From Biscogniauxia marginata (lineage: Eukaryota; Ascomycota; Sordariomycetes; Xylariales; Xylariaceae), in contig MU404162.1 of assembly GCA_022695795.1 (NCBI GenBank), positions 62,001 through 126,000 on the forward strand: a stretch of 64,000 nt of DNA, written 5' to 3'. Every line of letters begins with the position of its first letter. The stretch's first letter is position 1. The notes below the pieces were generated by a model. That model ran no database searches. It was not told the origin of the DNA and saw only the letters and a list, made by a program, of their open reading frames with translations. The position numbers and the translations under genes are program-made. Positions 1 to 11,612 of this stretch are shown here, in pieces.

Positions 1-777
1 AAGGTTATTTATTTTTATTTATTAATAATTAATATTAAATAAATAAATAAAATCATAATTGTAAAAATAAATTAATATTATATTAATTATAAAGAAAAAA
101 CGTTAAATATATTATAATATTATATAAGTATTATTTATATATACTTGCGACATAGCTACCTACGTATATACTTGTAAAAAGGATAGGCTGGAGTCAATGC
201 ATGACTTACAGCGCTCCAAATGCAGGAAACAACTAAATGAGCGAAGTACCTGAAGTAGCTACCTATATACTTGCACAGTACCAAAACATGTGGTAATCCA
301 CCAGGCTACACAGCACACAACTAATAACATTAGACCCATTCAACCCGATCAAATCGACTCCAGCCTAGTCCATTTTGTACTGTCAATTAAATCCGTTGCC
401 AATCTGCTGCTGCTACTAACCTACCTTAATACTACTACTACTACTCCTACTACTACACATACATGGTCAGTCGCTATCTTCGAACCCGACACGACGTCTT
501 TTCGGCTTTGTAATATACCACACTTTATTTTACTGCCTCTAGTGTAGCCTCCCTAGTGGTCTAACTTATCCACCGTCCTCTCTACCTCGTGCGAGTGTCC
601 CTAGACGCCAGCTACCGACTGATGACAATGGGTCACCGCCGCTGTAGTAGATCCTGACGTGATGACCCATCGGCCGTTGCCTTCTCTCCCTGCTGTTCCT
701 ATCGCTGTTTGCCAGTCATAGCCCCGAGGCATAGCCCATGTCATTACTAGATCGACGCGACATTCCCGCTCGACATC
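1..777. other. AT-rich island and 5' flank of the Arf-GEF gene
   Basis: Bases 1-135 are almost pure A/T with no coding potential, resembling the other AT-rich islands in this window (RIP-like decay is an inference). The rest, 140-777, is mixed-composition promoter/5' leader of the Sec7 gene with several TAGGTA-type motifs and short ACT trinucleotide runs near 430-455. No gene is supported here. Confidence 0.5.
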
Positions 778-3700
778 ATGCCTTTCCTACGGCGCCGTGG
801 CGTTATGGCTAGCGAGACCGACATGCGGCGACACACTACCCTAATCGATCCTTCCACACCCATCGCTCCCGATCCCCAACCTCCACGTAAATCGCAAGCC
901 GAGGCCTTCCTAAGCCCTGACGATGCCGCTGACGATCCGGAGGAGAACGGCGAGGCTAGCAAGCCGTCAGCCGACACCAAGCTGCCGTCCACAACTGAAG
1001 ATCCCTACGATCGTCCGGAATCCCCGCCTATCCAGGAGGAAACACCAAAACATCGCAGATTCAGCATGTTGAGATTTCGCAATGCCTCGGACTCGCAGCT
1101 GTCAGCTAGATTGAAGCAGCAGCAGCAGGCCGAGAAGCCGCCGCCCTTGCCTCAGCGTGCGTGCCCGACTTTTTCTTCATGCTTCCTACAACGTGCTAAC
1201 ATGAAATTATGCCCAGCCCCCTCCATCATCACCACTGCGCCTACCGTCGACGTAAACCCGTCCAAGAAGTCGTCCCGGATGAAAATGCCCATGCGTATTC
1301 GTCGGTCAAGCGATATACCGCGAGGCGATCAAGAACTTTCGTCCAAGCTCGCTTTTTCTCCGGGTAGCAAGGAGAAGGGGAGGAACGCGAATCCACGCAC
1401 CTCGTCTTCGGCCTCAGCCTCGGCCTCTACAAGTAAACAGACGGTCACTTTTGAAGAGCCCCGGAGACCGCACACTTCCATCTCACCCCCTGCCGACCAT
1501 GAGGATCAGGGCCCAGCGCTAGCCCTGCCTGTGAATCGCTTGTCTGAATCGTCTCGATCTGACAGAAGCTCATTTGATATATCTATGCAACCACCGACAG
1601 CTTCCACAAGCAGCTTCTTTCGCCTTCCCCGGCGCAAGCAGAAGCAACCGGAGCCGCTCTTCCCATTAGGACATCTACCCCAGAAGTCTAAGATGCCGGC
1701 ATTGACGATGACAACTTCGAACACACCTTCACTTCCCCGTACCTCCACGTCCACCGGCCAGCCTAACGAGCACTCCCGTCCATCAACAAGTCATGATAGA
1801 TCGACTCCCTTGGCCTCTCCGGGCTACGGCTCTGCCAACTTAGCTAAGTCCTCTGGCTCACCCGCCACAGCTTTATTCAGACCAAACTCTCGAAACTCCG
1901 GTCAGTCTTCTCCAACCAGAGTCCATTTAAACATCAGGGGTAGATCTTCGACGATGAGCTCTGTTGGAGAGGGCTCTGTTGACCACCAGCGTCCAATGGC
2001 GGTGCGTACCTCGTCTTCCACAGGCCGCAAAAGTTTTGGTGACCTACTCGGCCTTAGTCGCATGCGGCAGAACACCGATCCTTTACGGCAAGGTAGCCTA
2101 ACGCCAGCGACACCCGGCTCCAACACCTCCAAGAATAACTCCTTGCAACTGGCTAGGGAACCCGTTACGCTTCCCGAACGTAAGGATGATGACACCCCTG
2201 CGAAATATCTAGCACGTATTGAGGAGGTGCTCAATCGGGGTGTTATTGCGAGTGCCCTCTCTAAAGAAACTGATGCGTTTTCGGCCGCGGTGCTACGGAG
2301 TTACATGCGATCATTCAGCTTCTTTGAGGAGCCCATGGACATGGCCATACGGAAGCTTCTGATGGAAGCTGAGCTTCCTAAGGAAACACAACAAATCGAT
2401 AGGTGCCTGCAAGCGTTTGCGAATCGCTATCACGAATGCAACCCTGGAATCTACTCAACACCAGACCAAGCTTATTTCATAGCCTTTTCCCTTCTCATCT
2501 TACACACTGATGTGTTCAATAAAAACAACAAATACAAAATGCAAAAAGCAGATTATCTGAAGAATACTCGAGGTGAGGGCATCTTCGACGACATACTAGA
2601 GTGCTTCTACGATAACGTTAGCTATACACCTTTTATACACGTGGAGGACGATTTTATGATGAACGGTGAACGCCCGGGAAGTTTGAAATCGAAGAAGAAA
2701 TCTGTTTTCCCAAGTAACAACACCACCGAGCCATTGCGAAGGTCTCGAGACCCAATTGACCCCTATACTTTAATCCTCGACGGCAAACTCGATACCCTGC
2801 GACCACCCCTGAAAGACCAGATACCCTTAGAAGAGCACTACAGCTATCTAGGCACGGCCAACAGGTTAAACCTAATTGAGCTACAAAAAACCTTTTTCAA
2901 AACGGGCGTGTTGCAAATTGTGTCAGCGCGGTCACGGCCGGATGCTTTCATGACAGAGAAGACGGCAAATAACCCCCAAGAAGCCCATCCGGGCATTGTG
3001 GATATCAAGGTCACCAAGGTGGGAACGCTCTGGCGTAAAGACGCCAAGAAGAAGAAGACCCGGTCACCATGGCAAGAATGGGGGGCTATCTTGACGGGTG
3101 CACAGCTATACTTCTTCCGTAATACTGCTTGGATCAAGAATCTCATGCATCAGTACGAGTTGCACATCAAATCTGGCCATGATGGTATACCACTCATCTT
3201 CAATCCGCCCCTCGAAAATTTCAAGCCGGATGCCTTAATGTCCACCGATGGCGCCGTCGCTCTTTGGGATAACAGCTACAAGAAACATAAAAACGCTTTT
3301 GTTTACGTTAGACACGGCGGCCTAGAAGAAGTTCTACTAGCGCAGAGCGAGGAAGACAGGAATGATTGGCTTGCTAAACTCAACTATGCGGCTGCATTCA
3401 GGACCTCTGGTGTGCGGATGCGTGGTCTTGTTGGAGGGAACTATGAGGGACAAAGTCGTCGTGCCATCAGGAGGCTCGACAATACCGACACAACCCAGCT
3501 TATTCAGACGCCAACGGGAGAGGTGACCATCAACCGGGGCAAAATTGATCACCAAATGGCACGTGATATTCTCGTGGCTCGAAGGGAAATCATGCGGCAG
3601 AAGATTGAAGAGGCGGAAGAGAAGCTCCAATCTGCCCAGAGGCACCTTGATACTCAGCTCAGGAATGCCCGGCACATCTTAATTTTGGCCCCGATTCAGG

Positions 3701-5070
3701 AGAAGACTAGAGAGCAAGTTCGAGCCGGCGCTGCCAAAATCATAGCTCAACTCAAATGGTCTCGTACCGAAATTTGGAGGCTAAAGTGTCATCGGGACGT
3801 CCTTGCATTAGATCTTGACGAGGAGAAGCAGGTCAATGGCGACCTCGGAGAAGGCCCAGTACGGCCTACCACTTCTTCTACCGGGAAACTGCCCCTTGTG
3901 CATAACGATTCAAAAGGCAGCCCCCATGCCATACAGCAACAGAGCCCGCGATCCCCAGCTCCGTTGTCGCAATCCCATTCGTCCGAATCCATCCAAGCGA
4001 CTGACGAAGATTCACCTGGAACAGATGTCTTCCAGACACCACCGACTAGCGCAAATGCCCCTGCATTTAGAGACATGCCGCCTCTCGGCATTGACCAACC
4101 TAGTACTAGGAAAACGTCAGTTTCAAGCGCCGCGTCGTCGTCTAGGCTTTTCCCACCATCCACGCCGCCGCGGTTTGCACCAAGCCCATCACCTAGACAG
4201 GAACGAGATGCTATCGATGAGCAGGCGGAGGAAGAAGCTCGCGAGATGCAAGTGCTTGAGCAGGCGGGCCTTCTTGAAATGGAACCTGCGCGCACATTGG
4301 ACCAACAGCCAAGCCCCTCTGGCAAGAACGACGAAATTCCTGACTATGGTAAGCGACCAAGTGTTCCTGGATCCGATAAGGACAGGCTGGAGCGAAACAG
4401 AATACGCCGCAGCCTACAGCGGACGCTGAGAGACGGCGCGGGGCACTTGTCACATCACCGAAGTAGAAAAGGGAGGGATTCTGCATCTAGTGGTGGCATG
4501 TCGGATGAAACAATCCGCGATGAGGTTCTCACCCGCGGAACCGGGAGCTTTACTGTGCACGGCAAAAAGGCATCTGTCATCAACTTCGGAGAAGAGTTAC
4601 ATGGCATGTCGACCGATGAGCGCATGAAGAATCGCAAACAGGGGCAGCCAGGTGACGAGCCAGGCTCGACATCCCCCACCAGCACCGATGACGATTTCCA
4701 CTCTGTTCTCGGGGAGCTTGCGGGTCGATCCGAAAGGCGTGGATCCGGTGCTAGTGCGAGTACTGCGACAGCTAGGTCTTTCCGCGAACTACACCGTAAG
4801 TACTCTTCCTCGAGAGCACACAGAACGGTGGGTGGTTTGACGGTTCCGTCGGACGAGGATAGCGATGCAGCTATCAGCTTCTCCGAAGGCCGACGGTCGC
4901 CGTTGCCGCCATTAGATGACGAGGACGAGGGTGTTGGTGCCGATCCACCATCACAGGCACATTTTTATACACCAGATTCTCCGGGCTCCCCCGTGCAGAA
5001 CGATGCACTCGGAGCTAGAGAGGAAACCGGAGAGGAGCCGATACCAAGCCCCGTGGTTCTCCATGCATAG
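778..5070 (+). CDS. Arf guanine-nucleotide exchange factor, Sec7 + PH domains (Syt1/Sec74 type)
   Basis: Predicted GDP/GTP exchange factor for Arf GTPases in Golgi/endosomal vesicle formation. The open frame codes for 1430 residues. A Ser/Pro-rich disordered N-terminus (about 1-460) is followed by a Sec7 domain at about 472-621, with the glutamic-finger context KETQQIDR and the hallmark FSLLILHTDVFN. A PH domain lies at about 742-878 (VGTLWRK start, NDWLAKLNYAA last helix), then a coiled coil at about 922-1018, then a long disordered tail. Bases 1157-1216 look like a 60-bp intron (GTGCGT donor, GCTAAC branch, CCCAG acceptor); its length is a multiple of three and it holds no stop, so the spliced protein would be about 1410 residues. 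Domain order matches yeast Syt1 and fission yeast Sec74; orthology to either is inferred. The start is the first ATG of the frame. It is convergent with SRP72. Confidence 0.92.
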   Translation: MPFLRRRGVMASETDMRRHTTLIDPSTPIAPDPQPPRKSQAEAFLSPDDAADDPEENGEASKPSADTKLPSTTEDPYDRPESPPIQEETPKHRRFSMLRFRNASDSQLSARLKQQQQAEKPPPLPQRACPTFSSCFLQRANMKLCPAPSIITTAPTVDVNPSKKSSRMKMPMRIRRSSDIPRGDQELSSKLAFSPGSKEKGRNANPRTSSSASASASTSKQTVTFEEPRRPHTSISPPADHEDQGPALALPVNRLSESSRSDRSSFDISMQPPTASTSSFFRLPRRKQKQPEPLFPLGHLPQKSKMPALTMTTSNTPSLPRTSTSTGQPNEHSRPSTSHDRSTPLASPGYGSANLAKSSGSPATALFRPNSRNSGQSSPTRVHLNIRGRSSTMSSVGEGSVDHQRPMAVRTSSSTGRKSFGDLLGLSRMRQNTDPLRQGSLTPATPGSNTSKNNSLQLAREPVTLPERKDDDTPAKYLARIEEVLNRGVIASALSKETDAFSAAVLRSYMRSFSFFEEPMDMAIRKLLMEAELPKETQQIDRCLQAFANRYHECNPGIYSTPDQAYFIAFSLLILHTDVFNKNNKYKMQKADYLKNTRGEGIFDDILECFYDNVSYTPFIHVEDDFMMNGERPGSLKSKKKSVFPSNNTTEPLRRSRDPIDPYTLILDGKLDTLRPPLKDQIPLEEHYSYLGTANRLNLIELQKTFFKTGVLQIVSARSRPDAFMTEKTANNPQEAHPGIVDIKVTKVGTLWRKDAKKKKTRSPWQEWGAILTGAQLYFFRNTAWIKNLMHQYELHIKSGHDGIPLIFNPPLENFKPDALMSTDGAVALWDNSYKKHKNAFVYVRHGGLEEVLLAQSEEDRNDWLAKLNYAAAFRTSGVRMRGLVGGNYEGQSRRAIRRLDNTDTTQLIQTPTGEVTINRGKIDHQMARDILVARREIMRQKIEEAEEKLQSAQRHLDTQLRNARHILILAPIQEKTREQVRAGAAKIIAQLKWSRTEIWRLKCHRDVLALDLDEEKQVNGDLGEGPVRPTTSSTGKLPLVHNDSKGSPHAIQQQSPRSPAPLSQSHSSESIQATDEDSPGTDVFQTPPTSANAPAFRDMPPLGIDQPSTRKTSVSSAASSSRLFPPSTPPRFAPSPSPRQERDAIDEQAEEEAREMQVLEQAGLLEMEPARTLDQQPSPSGKNDEIPDYGKRPSVPGSDKDRLERNRIRRSLQRTLRDGAGHLSHHRSRKGRDSASSGGMSDETIRDEVLTRGTGSFTVHGKKASVINFGEELHGMSTDERMKNRKQGQPGDEPGSTSPTSTDDDFHSVLGELAGRSERRGSGASASTATARSFRELHRKYSSSRAHRTVGGLTVPSDEDSDAAISFSEGRRSPLPPLDDEDEGVGADPPSQAHFYTPDSPGSPVQNDALGAREETGEEPIPSPVVLHA
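1157..1216 (+). other. probable in-frame 60-bp intron in the Sec7 gene
   Basis: GTGCGT donor, GCTAAC branch site 10 bases before the final CCCAG. The reading frame stays open across it, so an ORF caller keeps it as 20 residues that look foreign to the surrounding disordered sequence (a CPTFSSCF-type stretch). Confidence 0.75.
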
Positions 5071-5673
5071 TGTTTGTTTTTAATGAAAAGGTATTGGGAG
5101 CGGATTCACTTCATTTCTCGACAATTAAAAAGTTTACGGGCAGCCGACATTGCGCAGGAGTTCAAGAGATGGATCAATGGAGCATCCAAATCGAAGTTCT
5201 CGAGCAACTTTGGGATGTGGAAGCGATATATGTACCTATAGAAATGGGACGGATGAAAGAGCTTTTCGCTCAAAGCTAGAGCCCCAAGAGAAGCTCAGCC
5301 TGACTAAGTATATATAACCGGGAACACACTGATGTTACGGCAGGCCGGATGCCATGACATTCATCCGGCATGTACATATTAATAGGGATGCGGATGCTGG
5401 CAGCACTTGATTCATCATAAATGATCTAGGCCTAGGGCGGGATCGGGGTATTCCCAATTGCCCAAGCCTGGCGATATTATGTTTATGCAAGGCGTAATTT
5501 ATTTTCAAGGTCCCATTCATGCCCTTTCCGTATGTACATGCGCCTGTTTAAATGCTTTTTTCGCTGAATTCGCGATCTCACCCATATCCCCTCCCCTCTA
5601 CTTGTTATGGGGTGTAGCAAGTCCGATAAATGCATTTTCATCCATCCCACGGTCCGTCGCATTAACCTCATGC
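5071..5673. other. intergenic, convergent 3' ends
   Basis: Shared 3' flank of the Sec7 gene (+) and SRP72 (-). Short open frames here lack any recognisable similarity. No RNA gene or repeat seen. Confidence 0.5.
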
Positions 5674-7697
5674 TCACTTCTTACCCTTCTTCTTCTTCTT
5701 TCCTCCCTGGCCTCCCATCGCCTTCTCGACCTTGACGGCACCGGCTCCGCCAACAAGTTCCAAGGTCTCTTCTTCCTTGACGACGCCGCCTTGAGTAGCC
5801 TCTTGAGCGCGCTTCTTGCCTTTCTTGCCTTTGGGCCGATACGTGCTGCGGTCGCGGAGTGGGAGCCATCTCTCTGGATCGGGGAGCTTCCCTTCTTCGT
5901 AGTTCTTGGGCAAACGCGTCTTCCGGCGGCGTTTTACGATCTTCTCCCTAGCGGGCTCGCTCTCTACCGCCCGTTTTTTGCTTGGAGGTATCGAGATAGG
6001 GATCGAAGCAACACCGGCGTCGATTAGAGCTTGGATATCGGTGCTAGCAACTAGTCTCTCGACGTCAGTGAGGTTTCCAAGATATGGCTCAACCTTGGCA
6101 TAGTGGCTTGTTGCGAAAGAAGCTACAAGGCCAGTGATTGCTGTTGTGTCGTTTTTCGACTGAGACACTAGATACTCGAAGTTTGCGCCCGCCGAGGTAA
6201 GGTCCTCGGGGTTAGAGGAGTGAAGGAGTTCCATGCCCGCTTCTCGCAGGAGCGACGTGGATGTTTGGCTTGGCCTCGACCGCCAGTGAGCAGAGGCCTT
6301 TGCCAGTTCGGTCCGAATCGAATTTTGTCGACCGTGAAGTCGATACAACGCCACGGCTAAGGCAACAAGGCCTGGTGCGAACCGGACATCCTCGTAACTA
6401 GGAGTTGTTGCCGTCTCAAGACGCATTAGGAAAGTCTCCAGAAGTGTGAGAGCCGGGCCGGGACTTTGCATATGTAGGTAGAGCTGGATAATGGTCAAAA
6501 GAAGACCTATATCGCTCGGTCGCTTCTCGAGTATCGGGAGCATTTGCTTGAGGGCTACATTTCCAGTGCCCAAACGAGTGTGGGCGGCAGCACTAATGAC
6601 ACCGAGGCCGGCGGTTTCAACAGATGCCTTGGTGACTGGCGTTTCAAGGGTCTTCTTCGTAGCAGACTCCTCCACTCCCCTAAACTTTTGTGCCTGTAGC
6701 TCTAGGGTGTACTTGTTGCGTCTCAATATCGACTCCTGGTACTCAAAAAGCTTATCGTTGCCGGCAAGAGTAGCAGACGACTCGAGGAGGCGCTGCGTGA
6801 GGTAAGGGTTCCCTTCTCCAGCCCCGAGGGCGATTTGATTGTTCTGCGCAACCGCCCTGGTTGGGGCTTCTATTATGCTATTGATGCCCGTCAGATTACG
6901 ACATGTAGGGAAGCGTGCGGAAACGAGGATAACATGACGAACTCAGATAGTACAACCGACTTCTGCAGCGCGGCGGCCTCAGCCCCTTGGCCCAGGCGGG
7001 CGAGCACGTAGGCGTGCTGGACCACGATGGGTAGCAGTTCTGCGGCCTTCTCGTCGGCTGATAGATCCTCACTAGCCTCGCATAAATCTCTGGCGCGCCT
7101 CAGGAGGACGGAGGCTCGGGCGAGGTCACCCCGTGCGATGTAGGAGCAAGCGGCATTGTATGCTGTTTCAAAGGCCTCTAGATCATCGCGCGAGGGTTGC
7201 CCATGTTGAGGATCGACCAGGTGGCCGAGGCCATTCCATTCAAGTTGGGCATTCGTGGCTAGAAGATTGATCTTGAGGTCGTTCTCCTCCCCCGGCAAAC
7301 CGCCGGGCTCGTAGGCGAGGTGATGGTATGCGTCTGCTGCGTCTTGGAACGTCTCGGCGCGGTAAGCAATCTGAGCAGCGAGATGGCGGAATGCGCGCGA
7401 CGTGGACGGGCTCGAGCTGACGGTGCTGCGGGCATCTTGGAGGTGGCCGGTTTTGTAGAGTGCGTAGGACTTCTCGAGTACGCATTCCTCCTCTAACTTG
7501 TCGCCACCTTCGGCTATGGCTCGTAGGGCGTCATCGAAGCGGTCGAGCTTGAGGAGAGCAACAACTCGGGTGTGCTGAGCACTCAGGTTAGCTTTGGAAG
7601 CCCTGATAGCTGCGTTTGCTGCCTTCAAGACCTCGTCATGGTCTTGGATGGTGGAGGCGCGGAGGAGGGATGCTAGGGTTGCGACGGGATCCGACAT
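5674..7697 (-). CDS. SRP72: signal recognition particle subunit SRP72
   Basis: Subunit of the signal recognition particle that binds SRP RNA and SRP68 and helps target nascent secretory proteins to the ER. Two exons are modelled: 7697-6943 and 6877-5674, joined across a 65-bp intron (CTGAC branch, AATAG acceptor). This gives about 652 residues, the usual size. The N-terminal two thirds are TPR-like helical repeats (for example the stretch KLDRFDDALRAIAEGG and later LAGNDKLFEYQESIL). The C-terminus carries the SRP72 RNA-binding signature DPERWLPLRDRSTYRPKGKK followed by a lysine-rich tail (GKKKKKGKK). Identification rests mainly on that C-terminal motif. The exact intron donor is the least certain point; frame continuity across it is clear. 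The start ATG at 7697 opens the first TPR helix. Confidence 0.93.
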
Positions 7698-10109
7698 GGC
7701 GCTGGCGGAGGAGTTAATCTTGTCGATGTCGACCTGATCTTAGCATACTTTCAGATATGGAGCTACAATACATGTGTACAGGTAAAGGTGGGTGCAGTAC
7801 GGATGTATTTCCCGCCGATACGGTGAAGTGGGGTCAACCTTTTTTTCTCTTCTGGTTAGGCACGGATTACATAAGGTCTGTCTTGAAAAAAGGCGGGGCC
7901 CGTTCTCTCAACCCCGGCCGTATTTACCTAATGTTATGTACCTGGTTAGGTACCTAATGTTCCTTCGGCTGGTTTTACCCCGAATAAACCCAAACCTCCA
8001 GCATGCTCATAGTTGACTTCTCCCAAATCATTAGGTGTCCAATTGATACATTAGGTACCTTGGATAGGTACTTATAGGGTCTAGAACTACCTGCAGAGAT
8101 ACGTGCATGGTAGGGTGATAATATCCCGGTCGCTTCTATTTGTATCCGAGACTGATCCAACACGGACGGTACCTAACTGCGCGGGATGCTACGCATTGCC
8201 AAACCACCACTTCGCATGTGAAGAAAGGGGTGGGTTGGGGGGCAGATATTAACCTAGCAGTGGTCCGCAGAGGAAAGAAACATGTAATTCACAACACCCC
8301 ACGCTTAGCCATGCCTTGGTGTGTACACAGTACAATACAAGTTACTTTGGGCATTCCCTTAGGGACATAATGTAGGTCTCGCCTGTCCCAGTAGCAGAGA
8401 ACTGGGCACATCCTTGTGTAGGACCTATGTTTTATTTTTGTTCATTTTTATTTATACTATTTCCCACCCGTCCCGTCCAGTTTGCCGTGCTCTCTCGGCC
8501 AACCTCAGCCGTGCGTCAATGGCGTGGGGGCTCACTATAAAACCTCCTTCTGTCTATGCAGGTAGGTAAAAGCCTCCTTGCTCACGATTGCCACACGTCT
8601 ACGTTAGGTATTAGACACAAACATGCCATTTATCATTACTTTCATATTCCAGACGTCATAATATGAATTAAATATATATACAACCAAGCCTGTCCTTAAG
8701 AAGGCGGGTTGACTTTCTGCATAGGTAGTCATTCTATCTCGCATCGCGCGGTTTGTTATCTATCATCTGCCCCCCGGACGTAGCAATACCCAACTTACGA
8801 GGCTTGGGATGTCGCAATCCCACATCAGTATTGTCAAGAATGATGTATTTGCTCGCAACTTTGCGCTATTCCGCTTTTTGATACAACAAGTAGTGTACCA
8901 GCATGTAGTTGCAGAGTGGGAGTTTATGCCGCTCGACTCTCTCCTGGACTTTTCCCCTTCCACCCCCCCTCCGGTCCAACCCCTGGAGATGGTATTTGGG
9001 GTGAGAGTGAGCCAGCCAATCAGGAATCATCGCTCTGTCCATGTCCGCTGTCCTTATCGGGCTTCCCCCCACACACTCTTCATTCTTAACGCCCCACTGA
9101 GTTCGCTTCCATGTGGCATTGTGGCTTTCCCTTCCTTTCTTTTGGCCGCTCGTGCTGAATCAATGCTGACTTTGCTGATAAAGTCGCAGCAGGGAAACGG
9201 GGGTTGTACACGGGCCTAAAGAATTTCACTACTATAAGCTCCCTGGAAATGTTCAACGTCCCATTCGGGCCTACTGGGCCACAGTTAATCGAGCTTCTTA
9301 CGGAACTACGAGATGGCGTATTAATGGTGGGGGTACTCACAGAGTAAGTAGGTAAGTAGGTACGTGGAGATAGAGACGAAAGGAGAGCCGGGGGGGATGC
9401 CTCAGGTTGGATAGACTGATGATCTGAACCCTCACGAAACCCCCCTGCAACCGAACCGGTATCTGACATCCATCCCGATCGTTTCTAGCCTATCAGTTTA
9501 TCTGCAGCGGATCCCCTGCGAACACAGAAATCCTATACATTAATCGACAGAGCACCTAGTGACATCCTCTTCTCCTTGCATTGACTTCCTACAGCTTGCT
9601 GGGCGCGTCTTTTATTTGCCCGTTCGATATCTTGCTCGTAATCTGCCATCACCCGTCGCCCGTGCCCATTGACCGTTGTTCCTGGCCCATAACTAGAACG
9701 GTATTTCGCGCAGACACTCGCGGCACGCCAACAACGGACTGTGAAATCTGTCCCAAGTGCTCGGGATACTGCGACCATATTATACAATCTCATCGTGGTG
9801 TCGTTCCCTACCGCTTCGTCTTTGGTCGTCCTGGGGAACCCAAACGGTCATATCAATAGCGGGCCCCTCAGCACCTTGAACGACTAACTCTAGGCAAATA
9901 TGTGGTACATGGGTGCCGCAGGACAAGTTATTCCATGGACCAAGTAAAACCCGCCAGCCGGCTTTTGTCTTCTCCTTGTCACGTTCGATAGCAATAGTTG
10001 CGAGTGAGTTGTCGCTTGTGCATAACACAACGCCGGGTCTGAGTGACCCATCATCCACCGGATATACTTTTTTCGAGTTAGGCGCTCTATCGTCCACTCA
10101 GCAACCGAT
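7698..10109. other. intergenic, divergent promoter region
   Basis: 2.4 kb between SRP72 (-) and the Cys/His-cluster gene (+). Dense in TAGGTA/TACCTA elements (7930-7965, 8030-8075, 9340-9365). Open frames such as 8809-9219 show no domain, low-complexity composition and no splice logic; I do not call them genes. Confidence 0.5.
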
Positions 10110-11612
10110 ATGTCTGCACAGTCTTCACCATCCCCTCGGGTAGTGCCGCCCGTCGTGTCCAGGGCCCGCGTTGATGAGAACAAATTACCCAGTGGGCGCT
10201 GCCGTTATATCCTTCTCAACCCGGAGATCAAGGGCCAACGCTGTGCATGTGTCGGCTTCACCCTGAATCAGGACGTCCCCGGCGTATACTGTCAGTGTGG
10301 TCACCTCTCATGCTATCACATCAAGTCTCCCGAGCCGCCTCCGGACAAGAGTGAGGTTGACGAACTCAGACGGCGCATTCAGGTTCTCGAAGGACAGTTA
10401 GACCGAGAGAACCAAACAGGAATCGGTAGAGCTCTCGGGGGTGTCGTGAGGCGATTGGGGGATCTGGAGGAGCAGGTCGAGAACAATAAGGAAGAGGCGT
10501 GTGAGGAGATGAAAGACTGCTATAGGAATGTGAATCGTGTGTGGCAATCAGTTGAGCAACTTGAAAGAAGACAAGGCCTTTACGATGATCGTTCCATCGC
10601 GTATGACGAACGCTTAGATGCCCATGATGACACACTGCAGAGACTTGGCGATAGGCTAGCAGAACTTGACGAAGCTTCTATAGCGCTAGAGGAGCGCGTA
10701 GACGCATTGGAGGACAGCGAGATACCCGCGACGCATTTTAGCCCACACAGACGGGGGTCAACATCAGAACCGGAACAACAAAAAAACTCGGAGTGGACTT
10801 CTACACATCGATCCCGGGCACCGGGCCACCACGTGGCCGCGCTAATAGAAGCATCGCCGAGCCGGTCTCACGGACCACGGCGGGAGGTGACCGATGCTGG
10901 AGCGTCCAAGCAGGCGACGGCGGTATCGTGGACGGTGCATGTATCACTCTTGCCGACGGCGTCGCAGCCGTTCCCGTTTGAAAAGGACACGAACGCATAT
11001 AAGCGATGCCTATCGCGCGGGCTTCATCAGATGCTCGCCGTTGGCGGAGCAGACGGCGACTCATTTTCGAGGGCCGTGTCCAAAGCGTTTGGAAGTCTGC
11101 TCCGAGGGAGGGACTGGGCACCACTGCAGGCACGGCTTTGCGATGCCGCCACACTGCAGGGCCTCCCGATGCTCAGGCCCCTAGAACCGGGGTTGGTCGG
11201 CGCCAAGTACGATCTAGAATTCCTACGAAAGTATTGTGCTGTATGCTCCCCAGACGGTAAGGTAGAGTCTCTGTACATTGCCATGCTGTCAGACACGTTT
11301 TCGTGGCACTTCCTCAGGAAGTCACCTTGCTACCTAGAAGGACTCGAGGCGAGCTGGGAGTACGACGCGCTACTAGACCCTATCGAAGATCCTGAAGACG
11401 ACCATGCGGGTGGGGAGGATCGGCCGTCAGCAGGGGAGATTATGTCGTCGCTGCCATCGCTGAAGCGGACGGCATCGGAGATGTCGCGAGCAGCCAGCTT
11501 CAGCTCGCCGTCGACGGGCGAGGGAGGCGAGGGCTCGCGACCAAAACTACAGCGAACAGCCTGTATTCAGGCGCCCATGGAGCTTCATAGATGCGGGGTG
11601 GAAACGGTTTAG
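10110..11612 (+). CDS. unrecognised protein with N-terminal Cys/His cluster and coiled coil
   Basis: 500 residues, uninterrupted. I do not recognise a named family. Residues 31-70 hold a compact cysteine/histidine set: C31, C45, C47, C61, C63, H65, C68, H70 (CACVGF, then CQCGHLSCYH). The spacing suggests a small zinc-binding module, somewhat like SWIM-type CxC..CxH arrangements; this is inference. Residues about 80-205 are heptad-rich and highly charged (ELRRRIQVLEGQLDRE, then ERVDALED), a likely coiled coil. The middle 220-270 is disordered. Residues about 280-440 look globular, with hydrophobic and aromatic patches (DTFSWHFLRKSPCYLEGLEASWEY). The tail is Ser-rich. The start ATG at 10110 precedes a short disordered leader and the cluster directly. 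Possible roles include a scaffold or transcription-linked factor, but no function can be assigned. Confidence 0.8.
   Translation: MSAQSSPSPRVVPPVVSRARVDENKLPSGRCRYILLNPEIKGQRCACVGFTLNQDVPGVYCQCGHLSCYHIKSPEPPPDKSEVDELRRRIQVLEGQLDRENQTGIGRALGGVVRRLGDLEEQVENNKEEACEEMKDCYRNVNRVWQSVEQLERRQGLYDDRSIAYDERLDAHDDTLQRLGDRLAELDEASIALEERVDALEDSEIPATHFSPHRRGSTSEPEQQKNSEWTSTHRSRAPGHHVAALIEASPSRSHGPRREVTDAGASKQATAVSWTVHVSLLPTASQPFPFEKDTNAYKRCLSRGLHQMLAVGGADGDSFSRAVSKAFGSLLRGRDWAPLQARLCDAATLQGLPMLRPLEPGLVGAKYDLEFLRKYCAVCSPDGKVESLYIAMLSDTFSWHFLRKSPCYLEGLEASWEYDALLDPIEDPEDDHAGGEDRPSAGEIMSSLPSLKRTASEMSRAASFSSPSTGEGGEGSRPKLQRTACIQAPMELHRCGVETV

Noticed and set aside
5674..6726. a separate 350-codon gene
   Set aside because: Its apparent start is a TTG inside a longer frame; it is exon 2 of SRP72, with matching frame upstream to the intron acceptor.
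8809..9219. 136-codon open frame upstream of the Cys/His-cluster gene
   Set aside because: No domain or conserved-looking pattern; both strands are open here, as expected by chance.
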